A stretch of DNA of 64,000 nucleotides from Bradyrhizobium diazoefficiens (GCF_018131015.1 NZ_JAFCJJ010000009.1:62001-126000); one strand, 5' to 3'. Shown: positions 51,947-61,660, counted from the stretch's first letter. The notes: generated by a model from the sequence alone, not told the origin. Translations and numbers: made by a program.

Positions 51947-52153
51947 ATGCCGCAAAAGGGCACCGTCAAATGGTTCAACCCAACCAAGGGCTATGGGTTC
52001 ATCAAGCCGAACGGCGGCGACAAGGACGTGTTCGTCCACATCTCCGCGGTCGAGCGTGCCGGACTCTCCACCCTCAACGAGAACCAGGTGGTTGAATACG
52101 ACCTCGTGGAGAACCGCGGCAAGTCGTCCGCGGAGAACCTCAAGGTCTCCTGA
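51947..52153 (+). CDS. cspA: Cold-shock domain protein (CspA type)
   Basis: A 68-aa single OB-fold RNA and single-strand DNA chaperone. GTVKWFNPTKGYGFIKP contains RNP1 (KGYGFI) and KDVFVHISAVERAG contains RNP2 (VFVHIS), with GYGF-type aromatic residues for nucleic acid stacking. The C-terminus ENRGKSSAENLKV is typical of alphaproteobacterial members. A terminator follows. Which of the several Csp paralogues this is cannot be decided. Confidence 0.95.
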   Translation: MPQKGTVKWFNPTKGYGFIKPNGGDKDVFVHISAVERAGLSTLNENQVVEYDLVENRGKSSAENLKVS

Positions 52154-52190
52154 TTTCTCGCGAAGTCCGAACCAGACATCAATGACGTTG

Positions 52191-52213
52191 CCCCCGGCGC
52201 TGCCGGGGGATTT
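52191..52213 (+). terminator. Rho-independent terminator of cspA
   Basis: CCCCCGGC (52191-52198) and its exact complement (52202-52209) are separated by three bases and followed by ATTTTGTTT. It lies 37 bp after the cspA stop. Confidence 0.85.
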
Positions 52214-52251
52214 TGTTTGTGTCACGAGGCGTGTCGCAGCAAGACGATGCT

Positions 52252-52905
52252 TCAGTTCACGACCGGCGCGATCAAAAAATTCTCCGACGCCCCGCTTCCC
52301 GCCGTCCTGCAGACATCGCCCTCGATCAAGACCTTGCCGGTCGCGAGCAGCCGCAGCGCTTCGGGATAGATGCGGTGCTCGACTTCGAGGATGCGCTCCG
52401 ACAGCGTGTCCGCGGTATCGTGGTCGCTGACGGGGACCGCGCCCTGCATCACGATCGGGCCTGCATCGGTCTCGGGGATCACGAAGTGCACCGTGGCGCC
52501 GGACAATTTCACGCCGGCCCGCAGGGCCTGGCCGTGCGGGTCGAGGCCGGGGAATGACGGCAGCAGCGACGGATGGATGTTGAGCATGCGTCCGTACCAG
52601 GCCCTGGTGAATTCGGCCGTGAACAGGCGCATGAAACCGCCGAGACAGATCAGCTCGATGCCGTGCTGGTCGAGCGCCGCCTGCAGCACCGCTTCGAAGC
52701 CGGCGCGGTCCTTGCCGAACGGCTTGCTTTCGATCACGAGCGTGTTCACGCCGGCCGCCTTGGCTCGCTCAAGCCCGAGCGCATCGGCCTTGTTCGAGAT
52801 GACGAGCGAAATCTCCGCCGGGAAATCCGGCACAGCCGCAGCCTTGATCAGCGCAGCCATGTTGGAGCCGCGGCCGGAGATCAGGATGGCGACGCGGCGC
52901 TTCAT
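52252..52905 (-). CDS. purN: Phosphoribosylglycinamide formyltransferase
   Basis: The third step of purine synthesis: formylation of GAR using 10-formyl-THF. The 217-aa protein has RVAILISGRGSNMAALI at the N-terminus, then CLGGFMRLFTAEFTRAW and MLNIHPSLLPSFPGLDPHGQAL (active-site Asn-His-Asp region), and ATVHFVIPETDAGPIVMQGAVPV. It overlaps or abuts purM: the longer frame's ATG at 52923 would overlap the purM stop (ATGA), while ATG 52905 gives the usual family N-terminus. A TGGCGCTGTGATGA direct duplication lies at this junction. Confidence 0.96.
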   Translation of the reverse strand: MKRRVAILISGRGSNMAALIKAAAVPDFPAEISLVISNKADALGLERAKAAGVNTLVIESKPFGKDRAGFEAVLQAALDQHGIELICLGGFMRLFTAEFTRAWYGRMLNIHPSLLPSFPGLDPHGQALRAGVKLSGATVHFVIPETDAGPIVMQGAVPVSDHDTADTLSERILEVEHRIYPEALRLLATGKVLIEGDVCRTAGSGASENFLIAPVVN

Positions 52906-52919
52906 CACAGCGCCAGTCA

Positions 52920-53993
52920 TCACAGCGCCATGTCGAGATGGCCGTTATAGACGACGCGGTGCTCGCCCTCGGCCGGGATCACGGTCCCGAGCTGGGCTAC
53001 GGTCTCGCCGGCGTCGGTGAAGACCCGCACGACCTCGTCGACCTTGTCCGGCTCGACGATCGCGATCATGCCGATGCCGCAGTTGAAGGTGCGCAGCATC
53101 TCGAGCTCGGCGATGCCGGCCTGGGCTGCCAGCCATTTGAACACCGGCAGCACCGGCAACCGCGCCAGGTCGATGCCGACGCCGAGATGCTTCGGCAGCA
53201 CGCGCGGAATGTTGTCGGTGAAGCCGCCGCCGGTGATGTGGGCGAGCCCCTTCACCGCGCCGGTCTCGCGGATCGCGCGCAGGCAGGATTTGACGTAGAG
53301 CTTCGTCGGCGTCAGCAGCGCGCCGCCGAGCGTCATGACCGGGGCAAACGGCGCCTGCGCGCCGAAGCCGAGGCCGGATTGTTCCACGATCTTGCGGACC
53401 AGCGAGAAGCCGTTGGAGTGCACGCCCGACGAGGCGAGGCCGATCACGGCATCGCCCGCGGCGATGTCCTTGCGCGGCAACAGCGTACCGCGTTCGGCGG
53501 CGCCGACCGCAAAGCCGCCGAGATCGTAGTCGCCGTCCTTGTAGAGACCGGGCATCTCGGCGGTCTCGCCGCCGATCAGCGCGCAGCCGGATTCGCGGCA
53601 GCCTTCGGCAACGCCAGCGACGATCGCGGCCGTGGCCTCCGGATCGAGCTTGCCGCAGGCGAAATAGTCGAGGAAGAACAGCGGCTCGGCGCCCTGCACG
53701 ACGAGGTCGTTGACGCTCATGGCGACGAGGTCGATGCCGATTCCGCCATGCAGGCCGGTTTCGATCGCGATCTTGACCTTGGTGCCGACGCCGTCGGTGG
53801 CCGCGACCAGGACGGGATCCTTGAAGCCGGCCGCCTTGAGGTCGAACAGGCCGCCGAAACCGCCGATCTCGGCGTCGGCGCCGGGACGCGCGGTGGCGCG
53901 CACCATCGGCTTGATCAGGTCGACCAGGCGGTTGCCCGCGTCGATATCGACGCCTGAATCGGCGTAGGTGAGGCCGTTTTTGCGGTCGGTCAT
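52920..53993 (-). CDS. purM: Phosphoribosylformylglycinamidine cyclo-ligase (AIR synthetase)
   Basis: An ATP-grasp-like PurM-fold enzyme making 5-aminoimidazole ribotide. The 357-aa protein shows [22 protein letters not shown] at the start, [35 protein letters not shown], and [11 protein letters not shown], the hallmark segments of PurM. The C-terminal half has [16 protein letters not shown] and [14 protein letters not shown] 53993 matches the family start; the longer reading at 54047 does not. It is transcribed with purN behind it. Confidence 0.97.
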   Translation of the reverse strand: MTDRKNGLTYADSGVDIDAGNRLVDLIKPMVRATARPGADAEIGGFGGLFDLKAAGFKDPVLVAATDGVGTKVKIAIETGLHGGIGIDLVAMSVNDLVVQGAEPLFFLDYFACGKLDPEATAAIVAGVAEGCRESGCALIGGETAEMPGLYKDGDYDLGGFAVGAAERGTLLPRKDIAAGDAVIGLASSGVHSNGFSLVRKIVEQSGLGFGAQAPFAPVMTLGGALLTPTKLYVKSCLRAIRETGAVKGLAHITGGGFTDNIPRVLPKHLGVGIDLARLPVLPVFKWLAAQAGIAELEMLRTFNCGIGMIAIVEPDKVDEVVRVFTDAGETVAQLGTVIPAEGEHRVVYNGHLDMAL

Positions 53994-54146
53994 GCCCGAT
54001 TTCCAGTGGGTTTGCGGCTGGTTACGTCGAATTCCGGGGACGCGCAATGGCTCGCATGGCGCTCTGCCCTATACTATGTAGATAATCAACCGGTTCAGCC
54101 TCGAAGGAGCCGGTCGAGTGTCAAGTTGGGTGCCGGGAAGCGCCGC

Positions 54147-54689
54147 GTGAGTATTCCGAACATCATTACCCTGGGCCGCATCCTGCTGGTCCCGATCATC
54201 GTCTGGGCCATCGTGTCGAGCCAAATGGAGGTGGCCTTCGCCCTCTTCCTGATCGCCGGCATCAGTGACGCGGTCGACGGTTTCCTGGCCAAGCGCTTCA
54301 ACATGACGAGCGAGCTCGGCGCCCTGCTTGACCCGCTCGCCGACAAGGCGTTGCTGGTGTCGATCTACCTGGCGCTGGGCATCTGGGGCGCCATCCCGCG
54401 CTGGATCGTCATCCTGGTGGTATCGCGCGACATCATGATCGTCGCAGCGGTGATCGTGTCCTGGCTGTTCGACAAGCCGGTCGAGATGAAGCCGTCGAAA
54501 GTGTCGAAGCTCAATACTGCGGCCCAGGTGGCCTATGCGGCGCTGGTGCTGGCCTCGCTCGCCTTCGGCTTCAGGCCGGCGCCCTATGATATAATCCTGA
54601 TGGGCTTCGTCACGGTCTTCACGCTTTCCTCGGTGTCGCTCTACCTCGTCGAGTGGCTGCGGCACATGAGTACCATAGAGGCCCGGTAG
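54147..54689 (+). CDS. CDP-alcohol phosphatidyltransferase (PgsA or cardiolipin synthase type)
   Basis: A 180-aa inner-membrane enzyme that transfers a phosphatidyl group from CDP-diacylglycerol. The CDP-alcohol motif D-G-x2-A-R-x8-G-x3-D-x3-D reads SDAVDGFLAKRFNMTSELGALLDPLADK (about residues 42-70). Four or more membrane segments include LGRILLVPIIVWAIVSS and SLYLVEWLRHM at the end. Start is GTG 54147 with GGGAAG upstream; this gives MSIPNIITLGR, the usual start of the PgsA-like branch. It is followed by the hdaA gene, 15 bp downstream, as in other Rhizobiales. Confidence 0.9.
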   Translation: MSIPNIITLGRILLVPIIVWAIVSSQMEVAFALFLIAGISDAVDGFLAKRFNMTSELGALLDPLADKALLVSIYLALGIWGAIPRWIVILVVSRDIMIVAAVIVSWLFDKPVEMKPSKVSKLNTAAQVAYAALVLASLAFGFRPAPYDIILMGFVTVFTLSSVSLYLVEWLRHMSTIEAR

Positions 54690-54704
54690 CGCGATCGAGG
54701 CCAA

Positions 54705-55478
54705 ATGAGCCGGGATGCGGCCCCGCAAAGGGCCAACTCGCACTCGATTAAGTCGAATCTTTCAGGTGAGGCCGGTCCGCCCGGCATGGAGCAAGCAAGC
54801 GTGGCAGGCCGCGTCCATCCCCGGCAATTGGCATTTTCGCTTCCGCATGCGGAGAGCCTCAGCCGGGACAATTTCCTCGAAGGCCCCGCCAACGCGGCCG
54901 GGCTCGCCTTGATCGACGGCTGGCCGGAATGGCCGAACCGGATCATGTGGCTGGCCGGTCCTGAAGGCAGCGGCAAGAGCCATCTCGCTGCGATCTGGGC
55001 CGAGGAGGCCGGCGCCCGTTCCACCGCGGCCAATGCCCTGACGGCCGCCGAAGTCCCGGCCGCGCTCGCCACCGGCGCGCTGGTGGTCGAGGATCTCAGG
55101 GCCGGGGATTTTGACGAGCGCGCGCTGTTCCACCTGATGAACCTCGCGCGCGAGGACGCCGCCTATGTGCTCTTTACCGGGCGCGATCTGCCGTCCGCGC
55201 TGGACATCGAGCTGCGCGACCTGCGCTCGCGATTGCGAACGATTCCCGTGGTTTCGCTGGCGCCCCCGGACGACCAGCTGTTCCGCGGCCTGATCGTCAA
55301 GTTCTGCGCCGATCGCCAGCTCGCCGTGGACGAGAGCGTGGTCAGCTACCTCGCCACCCGCCTCGAACGGTCGTCGGCGGCGGCCCGGCACGCCGTGGAA
55401 CTGCTCGACAGCGAGGCCCTGCGGCTCGGCCGGCCGGTGACCCGGGCCTTGGCCGCCGAGCTGTTGCGCGAGGTCTGA
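54705..55478 (+). CDS. hdaA: DnaA-like replication regulator HdaA
   Basis: A 257-aa AAA+ protein related to DnaA domain III but without the DNA-binding domain. It has RQLAFSLPHAESLSRDNFLEGPANAAGLALIDGWP and the Walker A GPEGSGKSHLAAIW (about residues 86-99). A sensor region ALVVEDLRAGDFDERALFHLMNLARE and a C-terminal lid (VSYLATRLERSSAAARHAVELLDSEALR) follow. HdaA promotes hydrolysis of DnaA-bound ATP via the beta clamp and prevents re-initiation; the QLAFSL segment near the N-terminus fits a clamp-binding motif. ATG 54786 is an alternative start. Confidence 0.85.
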   Translation: MSRDAAPQRANSHSIKSNLSGEAGPPGMEQASVAGRVHPRQLAFSLPHAESLSRDNFLEGPANAAGLALIDGWPEWPNRIMWLAGPEGSGKSHLAAIWAEEAGARSTAANALTAAEVPAALATGALVVEDLRAGDFDERALFHLMNLAREDAAYVLFTGRDLPSALDIELRDLRSRLRTIPVVSLAPPDDQLFRGLIVKFCADRQLAVDESVVSYLATRLERSSAAARHAVELLDSEALRLGRPVTRALAAELLREV

Positions 55479-55532
55479 GTCCGGGCCGGCTGTCCCCAGA
55501 CTGCTTGACGCGGTGCTGCGGCGGAACGTTCA

Positions 55533-55550
55533 ATGTCATTGAAACGTCAT
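55533..55550 (+). promoter_or_regulatory. Possible Pho box (and overlapping ECF-like promoter) before ppk
   Basis: ATGTCATTGAAACGTCAT contains two TGTCA/CGTCA-type repeats 11 bases apart, as in PhoB sites. GGAAC (55523-55527) and CGTC (55545-55548), 17 bases apart, also resemble the EcfG general-stress consensus GGAAC-N16/17-CGTT with one mismatch. Either or both could drive ppk-ppx. Confidence 0.4.
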
Positions 55551-55608
55551 CGCCCTAACACATGCTCCGGCCGCTTTTGCGCGTAAGTCGCAAGCTGGAG
55601 CGAACTGG

Positions 55609-57813
55609 ATGGACCGACTTCTCATGGACTCGGCGCAAGCTGTTGAAACTAAAGAAAAAGCAACTGAGGCCGAGAGCCTGCCAGCGATCGTTTCAAGCCC
55701 CGAGCGCTTCATCAACCGCGAGCTGTCCTGGCTGCATTTCAACCGGCGCGTCCTGGAGGAATCGGTCAATCCCAATCATCCCATGCTGGAGCGGGTCCGG
55801 TTCCTGTCGATTTCGGCGAATAACCTTGACGAGTTCTTCATGGTGCGCGTCGCCGGCATCAAGGCCCAGGTTCGCGAGGGCATTGCCGAGCGCAGCCCCG
55901 ATGGCCTCACCCCGTCCGAGCAGCTCGCTCTGATCAACCGCACCGTCTCGGAGCTCGCCACCGACCAGCAGGCGATCTGGCGCGACCTGCGCGGCACGCT
56001 GGCCGACGTCGGTATCGTGCTGGTCGAGGGCAAGGACGTCACCAAGGCCGAGCGCAACTGGATCGAGGACTATTTCCTCCACAACGTGTTCCCGCTGCTG
56101 ACGCCGCTCGCCATCGATCCCGCCCACCCCTTCCCGTTCATTCCGAGCCTCGGCTTCACCATCGCGCTGCAGCTCACGCGCGCCGCCGACGGCAAGCAGA
56201 TGAACGCGCTGATCCGCATGCCCGGCAAGATCGACCGCTTCATCCGCCTGCCGGCCGAGGGCAAGGTGCGGCTGATCTCGCTGGAACAGGCGACCGGCCT
56301 GTTCATCAACCGGCTGTTCCCCGGCTACAATCTCCACGGCCAGGGCGCCTTCCGCATCATCCGCGACTCCGAGCTCGAAATCGAGGAAGAGGCCGAAGAC
56401 CTCGTCCGCCTGTTCGAGACCGCGCTGAAGCGCCGCCGCCGCGGCTCGGTGATCCGGCTCGAGATCGACGCCAAGATGCCGGAGGAGCTGCGCAGCTTCG
56501 TGCAGCACGCGCTCTCCGCCGCCGACGACGAGGTCTTCCTGGTCGACGGCGTGCTCGCCATGAACGAGCTGTCGCAGCTCACCCGGCTCGACCGCCCCGA
56601 CCTCGAATTCACGCCCTATGTGCCGCGCCATCCCGAGCGCGTGCGCGAGCACGGCGGCGACATCTTCGCCGCGATCCGGCAGAAGGACCTGATCGTCCAC
56701 CACCCCTACGAATCCTTCGACGTGGTGGTGCAGTTCCTGCAGCAGGCCGCGCGCGATCCCGACGTGGTCGCGATCAAGCAGACGCTCTACCGCACCTCCA
56801 ACAACTCGCCGATCGTGCGCACGCTGGCGGAGGCCGCCGAGGCCGGCAAGTCCGTCACCGCGCTGATCGAGCTGAAGGCGCGCTTCGACGAGGAGGCCAA
56901 CATCCGCTGGGCGCGCGACCTCGAGCGCGCCGGCGTGCAGGTCGTGTACGGCTTCCTCGAACTGAAGACGCACGCCAAGCTCTCGATGGTAGTGCGGCGC
57001 GAGGGCGGCAGCCTCACGACCTACGTCCATACCGGCACCGGCAACTACCATCCGGTGACCGCGCGTATTTACACGGACCTCTCCTACTTCACCTCGGATC
57101 CGACCATCGGCCGCGACGCCGCACGGGTCTTCAACTTCATCACCGGTTACGCCGCACCGAGCGATCTGGAGAAGATGGCGGTATCGCCGCTGACCTTGCG
57201 CAAGCGCATCATCGAACACATCCAGGGCGAGACCGAGCATGCGCGGCACGGCAAGCCGGGCATGGTCTGGATGAAGATGAATTCGCTGGTCGATCCCGAC
57301 ATCATCGACGCGCTGTACGAGGCCTCGCAGGCCGGCGTGCAGGTCGAACTCGTGGTGCGCGGTATCTGTTGCCTCCGGCCAGGCATTCCCGGCCTGTCTG
57401 AGAATATCCGCGTCAAGTCGATCATCGGACGTTTCCTCGAGCACGGCCGGATCTACTGCTTCGGCATGGGCCAGGGCCTGCCGAGCGCGAAAGCGGCTGT
57501 GTATATCTCCTCGGCCGACATGATGCCGCGGAACCTCGACCGCCGCGTCGAGGTATTGTGTCCGCTGCAAAATCCCACGGTGCATCAGCAGGTTCTCGAA
57601 CAGATCATGGTCGCGAACCTGAAGGACAATGAGCAAAGCTGGCAATTGTTGCCCGACGGGTCCTCAACGCGTATGAAGGCCGCGAAGGGCGAGGAGCCTT
57701 TCAACGTGCACAACTACTTCATGACAAATCCGAGTCTGTCTGGCCGTGGAAAGTCGCTCAAGGAATCCTCGCCGCGCCGTCTCACGCGCCGCAACGAACG
57801 CCATCAGTCCTGA
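55609..57813 (+). CDS. ppk1: Polyphosphate kinase 1
   Basis: A 734-aa enzyme that makes polyphosphate from [24 protein letters not shown] is the N-terminal signature, followed by [24 protein letters not shown] and the catalytic region [53 protein letters not shown] carries the phosphorylated histidine and HTGTGNYHP follows. The C-terminal [20 protein letters not shown] is typical. GGAG lies eight bases before ATG 55609. A possible Pho box precedes it and ppx follows by 15 bp. Confidence 0.97.
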   Translation: MDRLLMDSAQAVETKEKATEAESLPAIVSSPERFINRELSWLHFNRRVLEESVNPNHPMLERVRFLSISANNLDEFFMVRVAGIKAQVREGIAERSPDGLTPSEQLALINRTVSELATDQQAIWRDLRGTLADVGIVLVEGKDVTKAERNWIEDYFLHNVFPLLTPLAIDPAHPFPFIPSLGFTIALQLTRAADGKQMNALIRMPGKIDRFIRLPAEGKVRLISLEQATGLFINRLFPGYNLHGQGAFRIIRDSELEIEEEAEDLVRLFETALKRRRRGSVIRLEIDAKMPEELRSFVQHALSAADDEVFLVDGVLAMNELSQLTRLDRPDLEFTPYVPRHPERVREHGGDIFAAIRQKDLIVHHPYESFDVVVQFLQQAARDPDVVAIKQTLYRTSNNSPIVRTLAEAAEAGKSVTALIELKARFDEEANIRWARDLERAGVQVVYGFLELKTHAKLSMVVRREGGSLTTYVHTGTGNYHPVTARIYTDLSYFTSDPTIGRDAARVFNFITGYAAPSDLEKMAVSPLTLRKRIIEHIQGETEHARHGKPGMVWMKMNSLVDPDIIDALYEASQAGVQVELVVRGICCLRPGIPGLSENIRVKSIIGRFLEHGRIYCFGMGQGLPSAKAAVYISSADMMPRNLDRRVEVLCPLQNPTVHQQVLEQIMVANLKDNEQSWQLLPDGSSTRMKAAKGEEPFNVHNYFMTNPSLSGRGKSLKESSPRRLTRRNERHQS

Positions 57814-57828
57814 GCGGAGATTGTCGCT

Positions 57829-59331
57829 GTGAAGCGGCCACGCGAGCGTGGCGCCAGCGTCGCTGTCATCGACATCGGCTCCAACTCGGTCCGTCTCGTC
57901 GTCTACGAGGCGCTGGCGCGGAGCCTCATTCCCATCTTCAACGAGAAGGCATTGTGCGGCCTCGGCCGTGAGGTGCAGAGCACGGGCCTGCTCGCGCCCG
58001 ATGCCGTCGACAAGGCGCTGACCTCGCTCAAGCGGTTCCGCGCGCTGTGCCGGGTGATGCATGTCGGTCGCGTGTTCGCCATCGCGACCGCGGCGTGCCG
58101 CGACGCCTCCAACGGCCCCGACTTCATCGCCAAGGCCGAGCGCATCTGCGCCGTGGAGATCGAGATCCTGTCGGGCCCGCGCGAGGCGCGGCTGTCCGCG
58201 CTCGGCGTGATCTCGGGCATCCACCAGCCTGACGGCATCGTCGGCGATCTCGGCGGTGGCTCGCTCGAACTGATCGACGTGCGGCGCAACAGCGTGCGCA
58301 GCGGCGTGACGCTGCCGCTCGGCGGCCTCGCGCTGCAGGACCTCGCCCACAAATCGCTCAAGCGCGCCGACTCCATCGTGCGCGAGGCGCTCGGCGAGGT
58401 CGAGCTGCTCACCGCCGGCCGCGGCCGCACCTTCTATGCCGTCGGCGGCACCTGGCGCGCGCTCGCGCGCATCCACATCATCCAGAGCGGCTATCCGCTC
58501 CAGGTGATGCACGGCTATTCCATACCGGCGAATGAAGCGCTCGACTTCGCGCGGCGTCTGCGGCGCCTGGCGGCCGCGAACATGCTTGCCGACATCGAGG
58601 TCATCGCGGACGCGCGGCGCCCGCTCCTCACCTATGCGGCGCTGGTGCTCGAGCACATCATCCGGGTCGCGAAACCGAAGACCATCGTGTTCTCGACCTT
58701 CGGCGTGCGCGAAGGCCTTCTGCACGAAAAGCTGCCGGAGTCCGAGCGCAGCAAGGACGGGTTGATCTGCGCGGCCGAGGAGCTCAACCAGCTCTTGTCG
58801 CGCTCGGCCAAGCATGCCCGCGAACTGATCGCCTGGACCGACCGCCTGGTGCGCGTGGTGAAGCTGCGCGAAACCGAGGAGGATCGCCGCTTGCGCCATA
58901 CCGCCTGCCTGCTCTCCGACATCGGCTGGCGCGTCCATCCCGACCACCGCGGCGAGCAGACGCTGAGCCTCGTGGTCAACGCCAATTTCGGCGCGATCGA
59001 CCACCGCGAGCGCGCCTTCGTCGGCCTGTCGGTGTTTTACCGCTACGCCGGGCTGAGCGAGGAAAACCAGCCGCCGCTGACGATGCAGGAACTGCTGACG
59101 CCGGCCCAGCTCGAGCGCGCCCGCCTCCTGGGCGCAGCATTCCGCGTCGCGCACCTGATCTCGGCGGCACGGCCGGGCGTGCTGCCCGCCACTCATTTCC
59201 GCAGCCGGGGGCGCAGCCTCATGCTGGTGTTCGAGCACAGGCTCGGCGATCTCGTCGCCGACCGCGTCGGCAGCCGCTTCAAGCAGCTCGCGCGCCTGGT
59301 TGGCCGGTCCGGCTCGATCGTCCGGCGGTAG
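57829..59331 (+). CDS. ppx: Exopolyphosphatase (Ppx/GppA family)
   Basis: A 500-aa actin-like fold phosphatase that degrades polyphosphate (or pppGpp). SVAVIDIGSNSVRLVVYEAL is the first phosphate motif, GDLGGGSLELIDV the second (about residue 142), and AVGGTWRALARIHI (near residue 203) is also characteristic of Ppx. An HD-like C-terminal region has RHTACLLSDIGWRVHPDHRGEQT. GTG start 57829 has GGAG upstream. The ppk-ppx pair is probably one operon controlling polyphosphate turnover. Confidence 0.95.
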   Translation: MKRPRERGASVAVIDIGSNSVRLVVYEALARSLIPIFNEKALCGLGREVQSTGLLAPDAVDKALTSLKRFRALCRVMHVGRVFAIATAACRDASNGPDFIAKAERICAVEIEILSGPREARLSALGVISGIHQPDGIVGDLGGGSLELIDVRRNSVRSGVTLPLGGLALQDLAHKSLKRADSIVREALGEVELLTAGRGRTFYAVGGTWRALARIHIIQSGYPLQVMHGYSIPANEALDFARRLRRLAAANMLADIEVIADARRPLLTYAALVLEHIIRVAKPKTIVFSTFGVREGLLHEKLPESERSKDGLICAAEELNQLLSRSAKHARELIAWTDRLVRVVKLRETEEDRRLRHTACLLSDIGWRVHPDHRGEQTLSLVVNANFGAIDHRERAFVGLSVFYRYAGLSEENQPPLTMQELLTPAQLERARLLGAAFRVAHLISAARPGVLPATHFRSRGRSLMLVFEHRLGDLVADRVGSRFKQLARLVGRSGSIVRR

Positions 59332-59334
59332 AAG

Positions 59335-60195
59335 TTACTCCGCCGACGCCTTGGCGTGTCGCTCCGAGGACTCCAGCGCAGCGGCATGCATGCTGCGCCG
59401 GCGCCAGATGGAGCCGACGACCAGCACCACGACGACGCCGAGTACCGCGCAGAAATATTCGCCGCCGGCGCCGCCATGGGCGAATTGCGGCGGGATGCGC
59501 AACGCGCCGAGCATGCCGTCCAGCGATGCGCCGAACGGACCGTCGAACAGCGTGTGCAGCTTCGGTGCAACGCCCGGATCGGTTGCGATCACCTCGCCCG
59601 CGATCCAGCCGAGCAGCGCAGCTCCGGCCCAGACCAGGATCGGCAGCCTGGCCAGCAGCGCCATGATCAGCGCCGCGCCGGCGACGATCAGCGGCACGCT
59701 GATGGCAAGGCCGAGGATCAAAAGTGGCACGCTGCCATTGGCGGCAGCCGCGACCGCAATGACGTTGTCCAGACTCATGACGATGTCGGCGACGACGACG
59801 ATCTGGATCGCCTGCCACAGATGCGAGGCGGACTCGACGCCCTCCTCGTCCTCGCTTTCCGGCACGAGCAGCTTGGCGGCAATCACGATCAGGGCGAGAC
59901 CGCCGACCAGCTTGAGATAGGGCAGCGCCATCAGGCTTGCGACGATGCCCGTGAAGATGATCCGCAGCAGCACCGCGGCGCCGGCACCAAAGATCATACC
60001 CCAGAGGCGGTGCCGCGGCTTGAGGCCGCGGCAGGCAAGCGCAATCACCAGTGCATTGTCGCCGGAGAGCAGGATGTTGATCCAGATGATCTTGCCGACT
60101 GCGACCCAAAAGGTCGGTTCGGCCATCTCGTTGCGAAACTGGGTGAAAAATGCCCCGATCGTTGCGGGATCGAAGATCTGCCAGAGCCAGCTCAC
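59335..60195 (-). CDS. TerC-family membrane protein
   Basis: A 286-aa protein with seven likely membrane segments. FWVAVGKIIWINILLSGDNALVIALACRGL contains the SGDNALVIA motif of TerC/Alx proteins, and VVVADIVMSLDNVIAVAAAANGSVPLLILGLAISVPLIVAGA the second acidic pair (SLDNVIA). The two halves repeat and probably bind a divalent cation. Members have been linked to tellurite resistance, manganese efflux and assembly of exported metalloenzymes; the specific role is not shown. Confidence 0.9.
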   Translation of the reverse strand: MSWLWQIFDPATIGAFFTQFRNEMAEPTFWVAVGKIIWINILLSGDNALVIALACRGLKPRHRLWGMIFGAGAAVLLRIIFTGIVASLMALPYLKLVGGLALIVIAAKLLVPESEDEEGVESASHLWQAIQIVVVADIVMSLDNVIAVAAAANGSVPLLILGLAISVPLIVAGAALIMALLARLPILVWAGAALLGWIAGEVIATDPGVAPKLHTLFDGPFGASLDGMLGALRIPPQFAHGGAGGEYFCAVLGVVVVLVVGSIWRRRSMHAAALESSERHAKASAE

Positions 60196-60239
60196 AATAA
60201 GTCCTTTCGCCCTCTCGTTCTAACTCTTCGGCCGACGGA

Positions 60240-60662
60240 TCAGCCGACGATCTCGTTGCCCGAGAAGAACTGCGCGATCTCGATCGCCGCCGTCTCCGGC
60301 GCATCCGAGCCGTGAGCCGAGTTCTCGCCGATCGACTTGGCGTAGAGCTTGCGGATAGTGCCATCGGCCGCCTTGGACGGATCGGTGGCGCCCATGGCGT
60401 CACGATACCTGGCGATTGCGCCTTCGGCTTCCAGCACCTGGACCACGACCGGGCCCGAGGTCATGAAGTCGACGAGTTCGCCGAAGAACGGACGGGCCTT
60501 GTGGACCGCATAGAAGGTCTCGGCTTGTTCCCGGGTCATGCGGATGCGCTTCTGCGCGACGATGCGCAGGCCCGCCTTCTCGATCACGGCATTCACCGCG
60601 CCGGTCAGGTTACGCGCTGTCGCGTCGGGCTTGATGATCGAGAAGGTGCGTTCAATCGCCAT
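60240..60662 (-). CDS. ndk: Nucleoside diphosphate kinase
   Basis: A 140-aa enzyme that equilibrates nucleoside di- and triphosphates. The N-terminus [21 protein letters not shown] is canonical, [28 protein letters not shown] follows, and [22 protein letters not shown] holds the phosphorylated histidine (NSAHGSD). Length is as in other bacteria. ATG 60662 was chosen; the longer upstream frame extends into the leader region. Confidence 0.98.
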   Translation of the reverse strand: MAIERTFSIIKPDATARNLTGAVNAVIEKAGLRIVAQKRIRMTREQAETFYAVHKARPFFGELVDFMTSGPVVVQVLEAEGAIARYRDAMGATDPSKAADGTIRKLYAKSIGENSAHGSDAPETAAIEIAQFFSGNEIVG

Positions 60663-60975
60663 GGTCTTGTCCTTGGGGGAATAAGCGGTGGTTGGGGTTG
60701 CGGGGCTTATATCGGCGCCTTTGCCGAACGGCAAGCGACGCCAAACCGGCCCCAACAGACGCTTCGCCGCAGGGCTCGGACCCCGGAAAAAGGCGTTGAT
60801 TACAGCAATTTCATCCAGATGAACCCATTCTGACCTTCCCGTCAGGGTTCGGTTCAGCATCCCCGGCCTAAGCTTGTCCCCATCGAAACACGGCAGCCAC
60901 CTTTTGGGCAGGCGCGTTTCGGCGGCCCTTCCATCGACGCGATGGCCCCGCGCCGGCAGTTTTGAGGACATCACC
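60663..60975. other. 313-bp divergent leader region (ndk / small exported protein)
   Basis: No gene. An imperfect hairpin lies at 60821-60850 (GAACC / GGTTC outer, CTGAC / GTCAG inner arms). TTTTGAGGACATCACC before 60976 provides the ribosome-binding site of the downstream gene. Other long open frames here are without family resemblance. Confidence 0.4.
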
Positions 60976-61215
60976 ATGTTGAGGAAACTCTCGTTTGCCG
61001 CAGTCGCCGCGGTCGCGCTGGGCGCCGCGCTGGCACCGACTTCCGCCTCCGCACACGGCTGGGGCTGGCATGGCGGCGGCTGGCATCACGGCTGGGGCGC
61101 ACCGCGCTTCTATGTCGGCGGTCCCGTCTCCTACGGCTATGGCGGCTGCTATGTGCGCCAGCTGGTCCCGACCCCCTGGGGACCCCGCTGGCGGCTGATC
61201 AACCGCTGCTACTGA
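60976..61215 (+). CDS. Small exported glycine-, histidine- and tryptophan-rich protein
   Basis: A 79-aa precursor with a signal peptide ([25 protein letters not shown]). The mature part is [23 protein letters not shown] and then [27 protein letters not shown], with two cysteines. Similar small His/Gly/Trp-rich exported proteins are common in Bradyrhizobium. The histidines could bind metal, but no function is known. ATG 60976 was chosen for the clean signal peptide. A good terminator follows. Confidence 0.75.
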   Translation: MLRKLSFAAVAAVALGAALAPTSASAHGWGWHGGGWHHGWGAPRFYVGGPVSYGYGGCYVRQLVPTPWGPRWRLINRCY

Positions 61216-61269
61216 GACCGACAGTACCTTCCCGCGGTACCTTCCCCCAAAGGTGCCCTTCCGAGCGAG

Positions 61270-61298
61270 GCCCCGGCGTTCCCCTGCGCCGGGGCTTT
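61270..61298 (+). terminator. Rho-independent terminator
   Basis: GCCCCGGCG (61270-61278) and its complement (61287-61295) are separated by eight bases and followed by TTTC. It lies 54 bp after the stop of the small exported protein gene. Confidence 0.75.
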
Positions 61299-61423
61299 CG
61301 CATGTCGGGGAGGCTTCATGCAATTTTTACGAGAATGCCGGGCAATCCAGACGGGAGGCGAAACCATTTTGGGGGCCAATGACTTGGTACGGTGTCTTTA
61401 CCTCATGAACACGGAACCCCGCG

Positions 61424-61603
61424 ATGACTGGCCTTTTCGCCGATGACAGCGAACAGATGGACCGGCGCACCAGCCGTTCGATCTGCGATGCCGTGGGCGA
61501 GCGGCTGCAGCAGAGCCTCCGCCCCGAACCCCGGCTGCCGACCCATCTGGAGCGGCTCATGAACGAGCTGAGGAAGCAGGAGCGCGACAGCCGCCCGCGC
61601 TGA
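61424..61603 (+). CDS. Small conserved protein with NepR-like C-terminal part (59 aa)
   Basis: The gene encodes MTGLFADDSEQMDRRTSRSICDAVGERLQQSLRPEPRLPTHLERLMNELRKQERDSRPR. The pattern AVGERLQQ...LPTHLERLMNELRK resembles the core of NepR anti-sigma factors (IGxxLRxxYxxxxxxPxPxxxxxLLxxL) from the alphaproteobacterial general stress response, but no PhyR or EcfG gene is near, so the link is weak. GGAA lies about ten bases upstream. It ends 57 bp before the ABC-F gene. Confidence 0.55.
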   Translation: MTGLFADDSEQMDRRTSRSICDAVGERLQQSLRPEPRLPTHLERLMNELRKQERDSRPR

Positions 61604-61660
61604 CGGGATGGACGCGGAAAAACGGGTTGCGTTTGATCGCGGCTGCGGTGACAAGGCCGC

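Noticed and set aside
55693..57645. 650-codon minus-strand frame opposite ppk
   Set aside because: Antisense to a clear polyphosphate kinase; composition is that of a shadow frame.
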